Assembly (NCBI RefSeq): GCF_000024785.1
Contig: NC_013441.1
Coordinates: 5,084,001-5,148,000 of the forward strand
Length of the DNA: 64,000 nucleotides
Direction of reading: 5' to 3'
Origin: Gordonia bronchialis DSM 43247
GTDB lineage: Bacteria; Actinomycetota; Actinomycetes; Mycobacteriales; Mycobacteriaceae
The notes below the pieces were generated by a model. That model ran no database searches. It was not told the DNA's origin and saw only the letters and a program-made list of their open reading frames with translations. Position numbers and translations under genes: made by a program. Numbering within the stretch: position 1 is the first letter of the stretch; every line of letters begins with the position of its first letter. This document shows positions 25,902-35,580 of this stretch, piece by piece.

Positions 25902-27512
25902 GTGTCTGCTGACACGTCCATGTCTCGTCGCTCCTTCCTGGCCGGAGCCGGCACCGTCGTCGCCACGGCCGGTCTTGCTGCCACCGTCGGCACCACCATC
26001 GGGTCCACGACCGCCTCAGCCCGACCACGAGTACGCACCGTCCGCGAATCACACCGCGTGGTGATCGTCGGGTCGGGATTCGGTGGCGGCGTCGCGGCCC
26101 TGCGACTCGCTCAGGCGGGGGTGCGGGTCCTGGTGCTCGAACGCGGGCGGCGCTGGCGGACCGGCCCCAACGCCCACACGTTTCCCGACCCCACCAATCC
26201 GGACAAACGCATCCTGTGGTGCACCTCGGCGTCGCAGATCTTCGGACGTCCAATCTCGGTGGAACCCTATGTGGGACTGCTGGAAACGGTCGTCGGGGAC
26301 AACATGACCAGCGTGTGCGCCGCCGGCGTGGGCGGTGGCTCGCTGGTCTATCAGGGCATGACGCTGCAACCGACTCGCGACGTCTTCGAGGCCAACTTCC
26401 CTGCGGCACTGGATTGGCCGATGATGAACCGCGTGCACTATCCGCGTGTGGCGCGCATGCTGCGGCTCGCCACCGCGCCGGACGCGCTGGTGAACTCCCC
26501 CAACTACCGCGCGTCACGCCACTTCGCCGAGCGGGTGCGGCAGGAGGGGATGCCGCTGTCGAAGATCCCGATGCCCATCGACTGGAACTTCGCGCTCGCC
26601 GAGTTGCAGGGCAAGATGACCCCGTCCTACACCACCGGCGACGGGCAGCTCGGCGTCAACAACGGCGGCAAGTTCAGCGTCGACGTCACCTACATCGCGG
26701 CCGCCGAGGCGACCGGCAACGCCACCGTCCGCACCCACAGCAACGTCACCGAGATCTTCCGTAACCGCAACGGCCAGTGGACTGTTCACGTCGACAAGCT
26801 CGATGACTCCGGCCGCGCGGTCGAAAAGCAGATCCTCACCACGCCCACGTTGATCATGGGCGCCGGCAGCGTGAACACCACCCGCCTGCTGATGCGTGCC
26901 GAGCGGCTCGGCCACATCGGCGACCTACCCGACGACCTCGGCCGCGGCTGGGGAACCAACGCCGACCGCATCTACACCTGGACCGACCCGGACGCCGACT
27001 ACGGACCCAAACAGGGTGGACCGGTGGTCTACGGCAGTAAGAACTGGTCGGACCCGGCGTCGGCGTTCACGGTCATCCAGGCGTCGATGCCGCCGAATCC
27101 GCTGGGCCCCAAAACGACGATGCTGGTCGGCTACGGGGTCAGCCGCATCCGCGGCCACTTCACCTACGACGGCCGCACCGATCAGGCCCGGCTGCGGTGG
27201 CCGGCCACTGGCGACGAGAGCATCCAGAACGGCCACATCGGCCCCGCCGTGCGACGCATCGCGGGACCGCGATCAGTGCTGGTGGACACCAACGGGATGG
27301 TGAACTCCACCTGGCATCCGCTCGGCGGCGCGTGTATGGAAACCGTCTGCGACCTGGACGGCCGGGTCCACGGACAGCGCGGACTCTACGTTCTCGACGG
27401 CGCCCTGATGCCCGGCAACTCCGCGGCATGCAACCCGTCGATGACGATCGCCGCCCTCGCCGAACGCGCGCTGGACAACATCGTCGCGCGGGACGTGGGC
27501 CGGGTCATCTGA
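25902..27512 (+). CDS. secreted cholesterol oxidase, GMC family (class I)
   Basis: A 536-residue flavoenzyme oxidising 3-beta-hydroxysteroids and isomerising the product to 4-en-3-ones. A Tat signal (SRRSFLAGAG, residues 8-17, then a hydrophobic stretch and ASA at 37-39) indicates export. The FAD site is VVIVGSGFGGGVAALRLAQAG. Catalytic signatures of the non-covalent FAD class are present: the histidine in NSTWHPLGGACM and the asparagine in NPSMTIAALAERA near the C-terminus. Length fits the Streptomyces and Rhodococcus enzymes. GTG 25902 precedes the signal. The next gene, an acyl-CoA synthetase, begins 12 bases later. Confidence 0.92.
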   Translation: MSADTSMSRRSFLAGAGTVVATAGLAATVGTTIGSTTASARPRVRTVRESHRVVIVGSGFGGGVAALRLAQAGVRVLVLERGRRWRTGPNAHTFPDPTNPDKRILWCTSASQIFGRPISVEPYVGLLETVVGDNMTSVCAAGVGGGSLVYQGMTLQPTRDVFEANFPAALDWPMMNRVHYPRVARMLRLATAPDALVNSPNYRASRHFAERVRQEGMPLSKIPMPIDWNFALAELQGKMTPSYTTGDGQLGVNNGGKFSVDVTYIAAAEATGNATVRTHSNVTEIFRNRNGQWTVHVDKLDDSGRAVEKQILTTPTLIMGAGSVNTTRLLMRAERLGHIGDLPDDLGRGWGTNADRIYTWTDPDADYGPKQGGPVVYGSKNWSDPASAFTVIQASMPPNPLGPKTTMLVGYGVSRIRGHFTYDGRTDQARLRWPATGDESIQNGHIGPAVRRIAGPRSVLVDTNGMVNSTWHPLGGACMETVCDLDGRVHGQRGLYVLDGALMPGNSAACNPSMTIAALAERALDNIVARDVGRVI

Positions 27513-27524
27513 GCTCGTGGCAGA

Positions 27525-28940
27525 GTGACAGGGGTGCTGCTCCTGCCGACCCTGCTGCCCAACGCACCCGACCTGTCCGACGCCGTGGTGATCGGCGACG
27601 ACCACCTGTCCCGCGAGGATCTCATCGGCGCGGCCACTGCGGTCGCCGAACGTATCCGGGGTGCCCACACCGTCGCCGTGCTGGCGCGGCCGACCGTCGA
27701 CACCGTCCTCGCGGTCGTCGGTGGCCTGATCGCCGGCGTGGCCGTCGTGCCCGTACCGCCCGACTCCGGGCCGCGCGAGCTCGAGCACATCCTGGCCGAT
27801 TCGGGTGCGCAGGCGTGGCTCGGTCCCGCACCGGACGGCGCGTCCGACCAACCAGGGTTGCCGTCGATCCCGGTGCGGCGGTATGCGCGGTCGTGGCATT
27901 CGCATCCGGAGCCACCGGCAGACTCGACCGCCCTGATCTTGTACACCTCGGGCACCACCGGCCTGCCGAAAGGTGTGCCGATCACCCGGCGCGCCATCGC
28001 CGCCGGACTCGACGCCCTCGGCGAGGCATGGCTGTGGTCGTCGGGAGACACACTGGCACATGGTCTTCCGCTGTTCCACGTGCACGGGTTGATCCTCGGC
28101 GTGCTGGGTCCGCTACGCCGCGGCGGCCGCCTGATCCACACCGTCAAGCCGACCCCGGACGGATATGCGGCAGCCGCCGACGCCGGTGCGACGATGTTCT
28201 TCGGTGTCCCGACCGTGTGGCATCGAGTTGCCGCCGATACTGCTGCAGCGCAACGGCTCTCCGGTGCCCGGCTTCTGGTCTCGGGCAGTGCGCCGCTCCC
28301 GGTCCCGGTCTTCGAGCAGATCCGCGCGCACAGCGGTCACGAGATCGTCGAGCGTTACGGGATGACCGAGACGCTGATCACCGTCAGCACCCGCGCCGAC
28401 GGCGAGCGCCGTCCCGGGTGGGTGGGCCTGCCGCTGCTCGGGGTCGAGACCCGGTTGCGCGAGGGAACCGAGGACGTCCCGCATGACGGTGAGAGTGTCG
28501 GCGACCTGCATGTGCGCGGCCCGATGCTCTCGACCGGATATCTCAACCGGCCCGACGCCACCGCGGAGTGCTATCTCGACGACGGCTGGTTCGCCACCGG
28601 CGACGTCGCCGTGATCGGCGCCGACGGGATGCACCGGATCGTCGGACGCCGCTCCACCGATCTCATCAAGTCCGGCGGCTACCGGATCGGTGCCGGCGAG
28701 ATCGAGACCGTGCTGATGGCGCATCCGTCCGTGCGCGAAGTCGCGGTCATCGGCGTTCCCGACGACGACCTCGGCCAGCGCATCGTCGCCTACGTGGTCG
28801 GTGAGCGGGTTGACGACCAGGTCCTCATCGACCTGGTGGCCTCGGAGCTGTCACATCACAAGCGGCCCAGGGAGATCCGCTTTCTCGACGAACTCCCGCG
28901 CAACGCGATGGGCAAGGTGCAGAAGAAGATGCTGGGCTGA
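27525..28940 (+). CDS. AMP-forming acyl-CoA synthetase, malonyl-CoA synthetase-like
   Basis: The 471-residue ANL-superfamily ligase activates a carboxylic acid as the adenylate and transfers it to CoA. Motifs in order: LILYTSGTTGLPKGV (P-loop) near 137, GLPLFHVHG, ERYGMTETL, YLDDGWFATGDV, GRRSTDLIKSGGYRIGAGEIE and the final catalytic lysine in NAMGKVQKKML. The compact size and the HGLPLFHVHGLILG motif resemble MatB-type malonyl-CoA ligases. The substrate is not certain. GTG 27525 follows the cholesterol oxidase stop closely, so both may be cotranscribed. Confidence 0.87.
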   Translation: MTGVLLLPTLLPNAPDLSDAVVIGDDHLSREDLIGAATAVAERIRGAHTVAVLARPTVDTVLAVVGGLIAGVAVVPVPPDSGPRELEHILADSGAQAWLGPAPDGASDQPGLPSIPVRRYARSWHSHPEPPADSTALILYTSGTTGLPKGVPITRRAIAAGLDALGEAWLWSSGDTLAHGLPLFHVHGLILGVLGPLRRGGRLIHTVKPTPDGYAAAADAGATMFFGVPTVWHRVAADTAAAQRLSGARLLVSGSAPLPVPVFEQIRAHSGHEIVERYGMTETLITVSTRADGERRPGWVGLPLLGVETRLREGTEDVPHDGESVGDLHVRGPMLSTGYLNRPDATAECYLDDGWFATGDVAVIGADGMHRIVGRRSTDLIKSGGYRIGAGEIETVLMAHPSVREVAVIGVPDDDLGQRIVAYVVGERVDDQVLIDLVASELSHHKRPREIRFLDELPRNAMGKVQKKMLG

Positions 28941-28947
28941 GTCGCCC

Positions 28948-28980
28948 TTGACAATAACTGAATCTTGCGTCAGCTTCAGG
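28948..28980 (+). promoter_or_regulatory. -35-like TTGACA and CTGAATC inverted repeat upstream of ligase fragment
   Basis: TTGACA at 28948-28953 is followed by an imperfect palindrome, CTGAATC (28958-28964) and GCTTCAG (28973-28979). CTGAATC also occurs, inverted and repeated, in front of the HpaB-type gene at 31150-31163, suggesting one regulator for both. Confidence 0.4.
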
Positions 28981-29014
28981 TGAGGCCTTGTTGTGCTTCG
29001 CGGAGAGGACGCCC

Positions 29015-29205
29015 ATGCCAACACCGGAGACGATCGAGGAGGCCGTACGACGTCATGCACGGGAGCGGGCCGATGTCCCCGCGTTCACCGATCCCGCTCG
29101 CACGCTGACCTGGGCCCAACTCGACGATGCCGCGGACCGATGTGCGGCGTTACTCGCCGGGCACGCAGTGGGCCGAGGCGACCGCGTGGCCTGGTTGGAC
29201 CCAAC
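29015..29205 (+). pseudogene. acyl-CoA synthetase N-terminal fragment
   Basis: From ATG 29015 (AGAGGAC upstream) about 64 codons encode the start of a second AMP-forming ligase: IEEAVRRHARERADVPAFTD, then TLTWAQLDDAADRCAALLAG and GDRVAWLDPT. After that the family resemblance ends abruptly and the DNA becomes, on the other strand, an acyl-CoA dehydrogenase. The remaining roughly 400 codons of the ligase are gone. A frame continues to 29764 but is antisense to the dehydrogenase. Confidence 0.85.
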
Positions 29206-29713
29206 TCGGTCGGTCGCGCATCGCACGGGTGCGGACCCCGGCCAGGTCGGATCCGGCACCGGGTTCGCTGAACAGCTGGCAACCGATCAGGTCACCTCGG
29301 TAGAGGCCGGTCACCACCCGCTCACGCAGTTCGGCAGGCGCGTGGTGCACCAGGGCCGGTGCCACGATGTTGAGACCCACGAAAAGCGCTTCCCGCGAAG
29401 GAAAGTCGAGCTCGTCGAGCACTGTGTCGAGCACGGTGTCGTGGGCCGACGTCAGACCCAGCCCACCCAGGTCCCGCGGTCCGCTCGGCGACGCGATACC
29501 CGCATCGAAGAGCGCGCGTTGCAGCCTGCGCATGTTGGCGACCGTCGCGTCGTGACCGGCACGCAGCTCCTCGACCGCCGCGATCCGGTCGGAGTCGACG
29601 GATTCGGTTGGTGCCGAGACCAACTCGTCCGCGAGCGGTCTGAGCCGCGTCCGCAGCTGGTCGGCGAAACCGGCCAGGTCGCGCGGCACCGCGGTGGCCA
29701 CGCCAGATGTCAT
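29206..29713 (-). pseudogene. acyl-CoA dehydrogenase N-terminal fragment
   Basis: From ATG 29713, about 165 codons match the N-terminal helical and middle domains of acyl-CoA dehydrogenases: RALFDAGIASPSGPRDLGGL, then LIGCQLFSEPGAGSDLAGVR, the flavin/substrate motif. Identity is lost soon after RTRA (29222), where the DNA joins a ligase fragment of opposite orientation. The catalytic C-terminal domain is missing. The start overlaps the stop of the HpaB-type gene as ATGA, so the two were one operon. Confidence 0.88.
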
Positions 29714-31086
29714 GCGAGACCAGCGAGTTCGAGGGCCAGTCGCTTGGCCTTGTCCATGTCGTAGTGCTTACGGGCTACCAGGCGTTGCGCGTAGAGACCG
29801 CCGCCGGACTGGAGCATGGTGACCAGCTGCCAGCCGCCGTAGGCGTCAGCGGTGAAGTCGCGAATCGCGTGGAACAGGCGGGTGCGGTACTCGCCGTCGA
29901 CGCCCTCCTTGGTGCGCATGTACTTCTTGATCAGCGGGCCCACCTCGTCGTTGTCGAGGTCGGCTAACGAGGGAGCGGTGAGGATGGAACCGCCGCCGAT
30001 GTCGTGCAGGTGGCGCACCATCAGGCTGTAATCGGCTGCGGCGTAATGCTTTGCCGCGTTCGTGTACAGCTCACTGGGGAAGTACCAGCCCTCCGGGCTC
30101 TCCTCCGCGTTGGCGATCGCCGCCTCCAGTCCGGACCGAACCATGGTGGCGTAGATGACCATCTCGGCGATCTTCTCCCGGATGTGCACGATCTTCTCCG
30201 TGCCGTTGGCCTCGGCGATCAGTTGCGCGAGGCCGACGAGCTGATCCCCGAATTCGGACATGTGCGCGGTACCGCCGAGCCGCTCCCACAGCCCGAGGGC
30301 GTGGGCGAAGGTCGCCGAGTGACCGGTCTGTCCGTCGAGGACGACGCGCTCGTTGGGCACGAACACGTCGTCGAAGAGGATGAAGCCCTCCGGCATGTTG
30401 TGGTGCGCGCTGACCGGGAAGTCGCCCTCGCGTTCCCGGGGGGCGTAGCTGGTGTTGACGATCCGCACGCCGGGCGCGTTGACCGGCACGGCGCAGGCCA
30501 CCGCGTAGTCCTCTTCGCCGGGCTTCATGTTCTAGGTCGGCATGACGACGAGTTCGTGGCTGATGGCCGCCGACGAGATGTGCAGTTTGGCGCCGCGGAT
30601 GACGATGCCGTCGGGTCGGCGTTCGACGATGCGGGTGTAGACGTCGGGGTCTTCCTGCGCCCCTGGCGGCAGACGGCGATCGCCTTTGGCGTCGGTGATG
30701 GGCTGCACACACCGCAGGTCGTTGCGGCGACAGTACTCGAAGTACTCCTCGATCCGGTGGGCGAGTTCGGGATGATCGGCGCGCATCCGCGCAGCCGCGG
30801 TGAGCAACGCCAGCAGGCCTTGGCTGGTGGTGACCGTGACCATGTCCCAGTGCAGCAGTTCTTGCAGGATCTCCTTGAGATCTGCTGTGCTGCGCGGGAT
30901 CTGGAAGTACTGTCCGCTCGCGTCGTCACCCGGGCGGTAGTGCTTCTCATATCCGTCGCCGACGAGTTCGATCGCCGTCGCGAACTGCGGATGCTTCGCG
31001 AGCTCCTTGACCTCTTCACCTTCGGCGAAGATCCGGCGGCCGTCGTCGAGCGACGCGATATAGGACTCCCTGGTCATCATCGCCAT
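29710..31086 (-). pseudogene. HpaB-type flavin hydroxylase gene with internal amber codon
   Basis: Two parts of one frame, 31086-30535 and 30531-29710, are separated only by TAG at 30532-30534. Together they encode about 458 residues of the 4-hydroxyphenylacetate 3-hydroxylase / 4-hydroxybutyryl-CoA dehydratase family. The upstream part has IRGAKLHISSAAISHELVVM; the downstream part has VACAVPVNAPGVRIVN and FDDVFVPNERVVLDG. ATG 31086 has AAGGAGA eight bases before it. A single substitution would restore the gene. Its partner acyl-CoA dehydrogenase is truncated, consistent with real decay of an aromatic or acid degradation operon. Confidence 0.88.
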
Positions 31087-31149
31087 CTGCGTGTCTCCTT
31101 GGGGAAATCCGAACCGGGCCGGGCTCACGACCCAGCTTTTCTGATGCTA

Positions 31150-31163
31150 GATTCAGATTCAGG
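31150..31163 (-). promoter_or_regulatory. GATTCAG tandem motif upstream of HpaB-type gene
   Basis: Two overlapping GATTCAG copies (31150-31156, 31156-31162) lie about 65 bases before the gene. On the coding strand they read CTGAATC, as at 28958. They may be operator half-sites. Confidence 0.35.
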
Positions 31164-31215
31164 AAACTACAAGGGTACGGCCGATCGACGACCGCGATAG
31201 GGAAGCGCCGAGGAA

Positions 31216-31393
31216 TCAGTGCGCGCCCACCGGGGCGTGCCCGAGGAACTCGAGAATCGCCTGGCGTCGTCGCTGATAGTCCTCTTCGAAGGCCGCCGCC
31301 GGGTCGCGGGGCCGCTCGATGGTGAGCACGTCGGCGACGCGGGCCGGGCGATGCGTGAGAAGCACGACCCGATCGGCCAGCAACAACGCCTCG
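31216..31393 (-). pseudogene. ABC transporter ATPase C-terminal fragment
   Basis: About 58 codons ending at TGA 31216 encode the end of an ATPase of the nitrate/sulfonate/taurine importer group: EALLLADRVVLLTHRPARVA and a C-terminal ILEFLGHAP tail. The Walker A, signature and Walker B regions are absent, cut off at about 31393 where a GyrB-like start is joined. No permease is present nearby. Confidence 0.82.
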
Positions 31394-31557
31394 TTACCCG
31401 GCCATCGCCTCGTCGACTCCGTTGTCGACCACCTCCCACAACATGTGATGCAGCCCACGCGAACTCGTGGAGCCGATGTACATCCCGGGTCGTTTACGGA
31501 CGACGTCGAGTCCTTCGCGGATCGCGATCGACTCCGCGCCGTAGACGGGTTGCGTGG

Positions 31558-31561
<4 letters not shown>
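31394..31561 (-). pseudogene. GyrB/ParE-type N-terminal stub (55 residues)
   Basis: ATG 31561 overlaps the TGA of the formylglycine-generating enzyme gene as ATGA. The 55 codons read as the start of a type II topoisomerase B subunit: [20 protein letters not shown], then [19 protein letters not shown], the first part of the GHKL ATPase fold with its EVVDN metal-site motif. A TAA follows right at the joint with the ABC ATPase fragment. A real subunit needs 650-800 residues, so this is a remnant. Whether the stub is still translated is unknown. Confidence 0.88.
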
Positions 31562-32571
<1,010 letters not shown>

Positions 32572-32590
32572 GCAGTCTCGGGCGCGTTAC

Positions 32591-32630
32591 CCTGCGTGTT
32601 ACGCCACCTGGTTCACGGTGAACACGCAGG
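32591..32630. repeat. nested inverted repeat between divergent FGE and GNAT genes
   Basis: CCTGCGTGTT (32591-32600) pairs with AACACGCAGG (32621-32630), and an inner palindrome GTTCAC-G-GTGAAC occupies 32611-32623. ACGCCACCT recurs at 32601 and about 32665. It lies in the divergent promoter region, so operator or attenuator is possible; no more can be said. Confidence 0.5.
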
Positions 32631-32741
32631 TAGTGGTGCATCGCCCCGCGTTGGCGACGCGGTAACGCCACCTCAGGGGGCCGGTCAAGGCGGACATGCG
32701 GCGCGGTTGCTGTTGCGCCGGACGTCGACGAGAGTGAACTG

Positions 32742-33317
32742 ATGCCCATCGACGTTCGCCCCGCATCGGTGTTTGACGACGTCGCCACCATGGTCGGACC
32801 CAAACGGCCCGACGCCAACGTGTGCTGGTGCCTGAGCTATCGCATCCCGAACAGACTGAACCGTGAACTTGCCCGCGAAGCCCGCGGTGAGTACGTCCGT
32901 GAACTCTGCACGCACGACGTGGCACCGGGTGTGTTGGCCTACGACGGTGACGACGTGGTCGGATGGGCGGCGGTGGCCCCGCGCGCCGCGACCACCTTTG
33001 CCACCAACCGCCGCATCCCGCATGTCGACGACCTTGACGTGTGGTCCATCTGGTGCCTGCGGGTCCGTCCCGGGCACCGCAAACAGGGCATCGCCCACCC
33101 GCTGCTCGCCGGCGCGGTGGACTTCGCGCGCGATCAGGGTGCGCCGGCCGTCGAGGGGTATCCGGTGGACAACAAGGGCGCACGGGTCGATCTGACGATG
33201 GCCTATGTCGGTACGCGCAAACTGTTCGAGGACGCCGGATTCACCAGGGCGGCCGATACGACGTCGGTGCTCGCCGGCTTTCCGCGGGTGCTCATGCGCC
33301 TCGCCCTGACCGATTGA
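32742..33317 (+). CDS. GNAT-family N-acetyltransferase
   Basis: The 191-residue protein has the GNAT core: strand-forming GVLAYDGDDVVGWAAVAPR, then WSIWCLRVRPGHRKQGIAHP, where R-x-x-R/K-Q-G-I-A is the acetyl-CoA pyrophosphate loop (motif A). The C-terminus FEDAGFTRA is typical. The acceptor is unknown. ATG 32742 is the first clear start. It is convergent with the DUF429 gene. Confidence 0.85.
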   Translation: MPIDVRPASVFDDVATMVGPKRPDANVCWCLSYRIPNRLNRELAREARGEYVRELCTHDVAPGVLAYDGDDVVGWAAVAPRAATTFATNRRIPHVDDLDVWSIWCLRVRPGHRKQGIAHPLLAGAVDFARDQGAPAVEGYPVDNKGARVDLTMAYVGTRKLFEDAGFTRAADTTSVLAGFPRVLMRLALTD

Positions 33318-33356
33318 CTGGTGAATCCCGCGCTGCCACCAACCACGCCCACCATC

Positions 33357-33420
33357 CGCTGGTTGAGCCGCCACGCCCGAGCATGCGAGGGCGCTGCTAG
33401 CGATCCGGTCGGCTCAATCG
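33357..33420. repeat. degenerate GTTGAGCC intergenic element
   Basis: CTGGTTGAGCCG at 33359 and CGGCTCAA at 33410-33417 form inverted ends around a C/G-rich core, like the elements at 16.1-16.5 kb. It lies where GNAT and DUF429 genes converge and overlaps the DUF429 3' end, so it may act as a terminator. Confidence 0.6.
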
Positions 33421-34164
33421 ACGGGAGGAAAGTGGCAGCTCGTCGAGGCCGCTGTCCGGAACGTGGATCCACCCTTCTCGCAACGCTATCGGAAGATCCT
33501 CGGGTGCCGGCCGGCGGGTGCGGCCCAACGCGGCGGCGCGGGCGATGAGGGCGGTGATCACGGCGTCGAAGACGTCGTCGTTCTCGATCATGGCCTGGGC
33601 ATGGTCACCGAGTTCCAGCCACGGTGCCGCGGCCCTGAGCTCGGCCACCATGATCTCGCGCACCGGACGGTTCTCGATTCGTTTGTAGCCACGCGGACGA
33701 AGTCCCCAGAAGGTCAGTGCAGCAGCGGGATAAGCCTCCACCGCCCACCCGTCGACGCGATTGTCCACATCCAGATCGGCCAGCAGGCCCGCGCACCGGA
33801 ACGCGACGTGGGCGATCTGATCGGCGGAGACACTGAGCGGCCGACGGCCGTTCGGTAGTCCGGCGACGACGAGGTCGGTGCGCCGATAGACGAGCGGGCG
33901 GCGGTGCGAGACGTCGTCGAGTCGCTTCCCCGACGGGGTCCGGCCCCGGTGGTGGGCGCTGATGAACTCGACGAAGGCGTCTGGCCACCCGAACGGTGCG
34001 TCGATGCCGATCCGCTGCACACCGTCGCTGATCGCGCGGATCGCGGCGTCGTCGGCCGGCATCACGAGATCGGCCAGCTTGGCCCCGCTATTCGACCAAT
34101 CGACCGCCGCGACAGCGGTTTTCGACGGCGACGCGGCGAGGTCGACACCGACCGTCCGCGTCAC
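33397..34164 (-). CDS. DUF429-family protein (RNase H-like fold)
   Basis: A 255-residue DUF429 protein starting VTRTVGVDLAASPSKTAVAA, in which GVDLA is the first RNase H-like acidic strand. RIGIDAPFGWPDAFVEF, HRRPLVYRRTD, EAYPAAAL and ENDDVFDAVITALIARA follow; the last carries further conserved acids. Biochemical function is unknown. GTG 34164 begins the conserved domain 17 bases after the preceding gene's stop. It is probably the second gene of an operon with the TrpB2-like gene. Confidence 0.8.
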   Translation of the reverse strand: MTRTVGVDLAASPSKTAVAAVDWSNSGAKLADLVMPADDAAIRAISDGVQRIGIDAPFGWPDAFVEFISAHHRGRTPSGKRLDDVSHRRPLVYRRTDLVVAGLPNGRRPLSVSADQIAHVAFRCAGLLADLDVDNRVDGWAVEAYPAAALTFWGLRPRGYKRIENRPVREIMVAELRAAAPWLELGDHAQAMIENDDVFDAVITALIARAAALGRTRRPAPEDLPIALREGWIHVPDSGLDELPLSSRRLSRPDR

Positions 34165-34181
34165 CGTCGAAGCCGATAGCG

Positions 34182-35492
34182 TCAGAAGCCACCGTCCAGG
34201 AACTCGGCGTAAGCGGGCAGGTCGAGCTGTCCGTGGCCGGACAGGCCGATCACGACGACCTGCTCGGTGTCGTTGTCGGCGACCTGTGCCGCACACGCCG
34301 CGATCGCGTGAGTGGATTCGGGCGCCGGGACGATGCCCTGGGTCCGGGCGAACTGCACGCCTGCCGAGAACGCATCGTGCTGGCTGATGGCCGTACCCTC
34401 CACGAGACCGAGTGCCACGGTGTGACTGAGCGCGGGTGCCATCCCGTGGTAACGCAAACCACCGGCGTGGATCGGGTCCGGCACGAAATCCATTCCCAGC
34501 GTGTGCATCTTGAGCAGCGGAGTCAGGCCGGCCACATCCCCGTGGTCATACCGGTACTCACCCTGGGTGATCGACGGGCAGGCGGCAGGCTCCGCGGCGA
34601 CGATCCGCGGATTCGATCGGCCGTGGATCTTCTCGCGCAGGAACGGAAATGAGAGGCCCGCCAGATTGGAACCGCCACCGGCACAACCGAAGACGATGTC
34701 GGCTCCGTCGGGTTCTACGGCGGCGAGCTGCTCAACGGCCTCCTGCCCGATGACGCTCTGATGCAGGACAACATGGTTGAGCACACTGCCCAGCGCATAC
34801 CGCGTATCGTCGTTCTGCGCGGCCACCTCGACGGCCTCGCTGACCGCCATCCCCAGGCTGCCCGTCGTGTTCGGGTCCTTGGCAAGCATCGCCCGTCCCG
34901 ACTCGGTGAGATCCGAGGGACTCGGGTGGATGGTGCCGCCGTAGGTGCGGATCAGGTAACCGCGATACGGCTTGGAGTCGTAAGAGGCCCGCACCTGCCA
35001 TACCTCGATGTCTATGCCGAACTGTGCACCGGCGAATGCCAACGCGCTTCCCCATTGTCCCGCACCGGTTTCCGTGGTCAGCTTCCGGACACCGTCGACG
35101 CTGTTGTAATAGGCCTGGGCGACAGCGGAATTGGTCTTGTGACTGCCCACCGGGCTCACGCCCTCGTACTTCACGTAGATGCGGGCCTTGGTGTTGAGCG
35201 CCTGCTCGAACTTACGAGCGCGGAACAACGGGGACGGCCGCCACATCTGATAGATCTCGCGGACCGGCTCCGGGATCTCGATGTAGGCCTCGGTGGACAC
35301 CTCCTGCGCGATCAGTCCGCTCGGGAAGAGCGCGACGAGGTCGTCGGGTCCCACCGGCTCCTTGGTGCCCGGGTGCAGATGCGGGGGGATGGGGGTGTCG
35401 AGTTCGGCGGCCAGGTTGTACCAGTGCGTCGGGACGTCGACGGTGATCAGGTCGGGGTTACTGGCATCCACGTGCATTGTCATGGCGTTCAC
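34182..35492 (-). CDS. TrpB2-type tryptophan synthase beta-like PLP enzyme
   Basis: A 436-residue fold-type II PLP enzyme of the TrpB2 group. The PLP lysine is in GSHKTNSA near residue 117, TETGAGQWGSALA follows, and the phosphate-binding loop is GCAGGGSNLAGL near 270. TrpB2 members condense indole and serine, or act in related beta-replacement reactions, and are 30-40 residues longer than TrpB1, as here. No trpA is adjacent. The start is ATG 35492, or ATG 35480 as an alternative. The upstream region is where IS1380 has inserted. Confidence 0.88.
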   Translation of the reverse strand: MNAMTMHVDASNPDLITVDVPTHWYNLAAELDTPIPPHLHPGTKEPVGPDDLVALFPSGLIAQEVSTEAYIEIPEPVREIYQMWRPSPLFRARKFEQALNTKARIYVKYEGVSPVGSHKTNSAVAQAYYNSVDGVRKLTTETGAGQWGSALAFAGAQFGIDIEVWQVRASYDSKPYRGYLIRTYGGTIHPSPSDLTESGRAMLAKDPNTTGSLGMAVSEAVEVAAQNDDTRYALGSVLNHVVLHQSVIGQEAVEQLAAVEPDGADIVFGCAGGGSNLAGLSFPFLREKIHGRSNPRIVAAEPAACPSITQGEYRYDHGDVAGLTPLLKMHTLGMDFVPDPIHAGGLRYHGMAPALSHTVALGLVEGTAISQHDAFSAGVQFARTQGIVPAPESTHAIAACAAQVADNDTEQVVVIGLSGHGQLDLPAYAEFLDGGF

Positions 35493-35541
35493 TGTAGTGC
35501 GCCGTCGGGTAAGGATCGTTCGGATTTCTCCGTTCGCGATG

Positions 35542-35575
35542 CACCGTGAACGTGTTCGGCCGCACGATTAACGCG
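35542..35575 (+). repeat. 34-nt dispersed intergenic repeat, copy 1
   Basis: Starts CACCGTGAACGTGTTCGG and ends with a TTAACGCG block. It matches the copy on the minus strand at 50450-50483 in 28 of 34 bases. It lies upstream of the TrpB2-like gene, 5 bases before the IS1380 left end. Confidence 0.65.
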
Positions 35576-35580
35576 TTTAG

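Noticed and set aside
25480..26517. Antisense frame of 345 codons over TetR and cholesterol oxidase genes
   Set aside because: Very arginine- and tryptophan-rich composition with no motif, opposite two confident genes.
28988..29764. A 258-residue fusion protein of ligase start and following sequence
   Set aside because: After about residue 70 it is antisense to a recognisable acyl-CoA dehydrogenase and has no family match.
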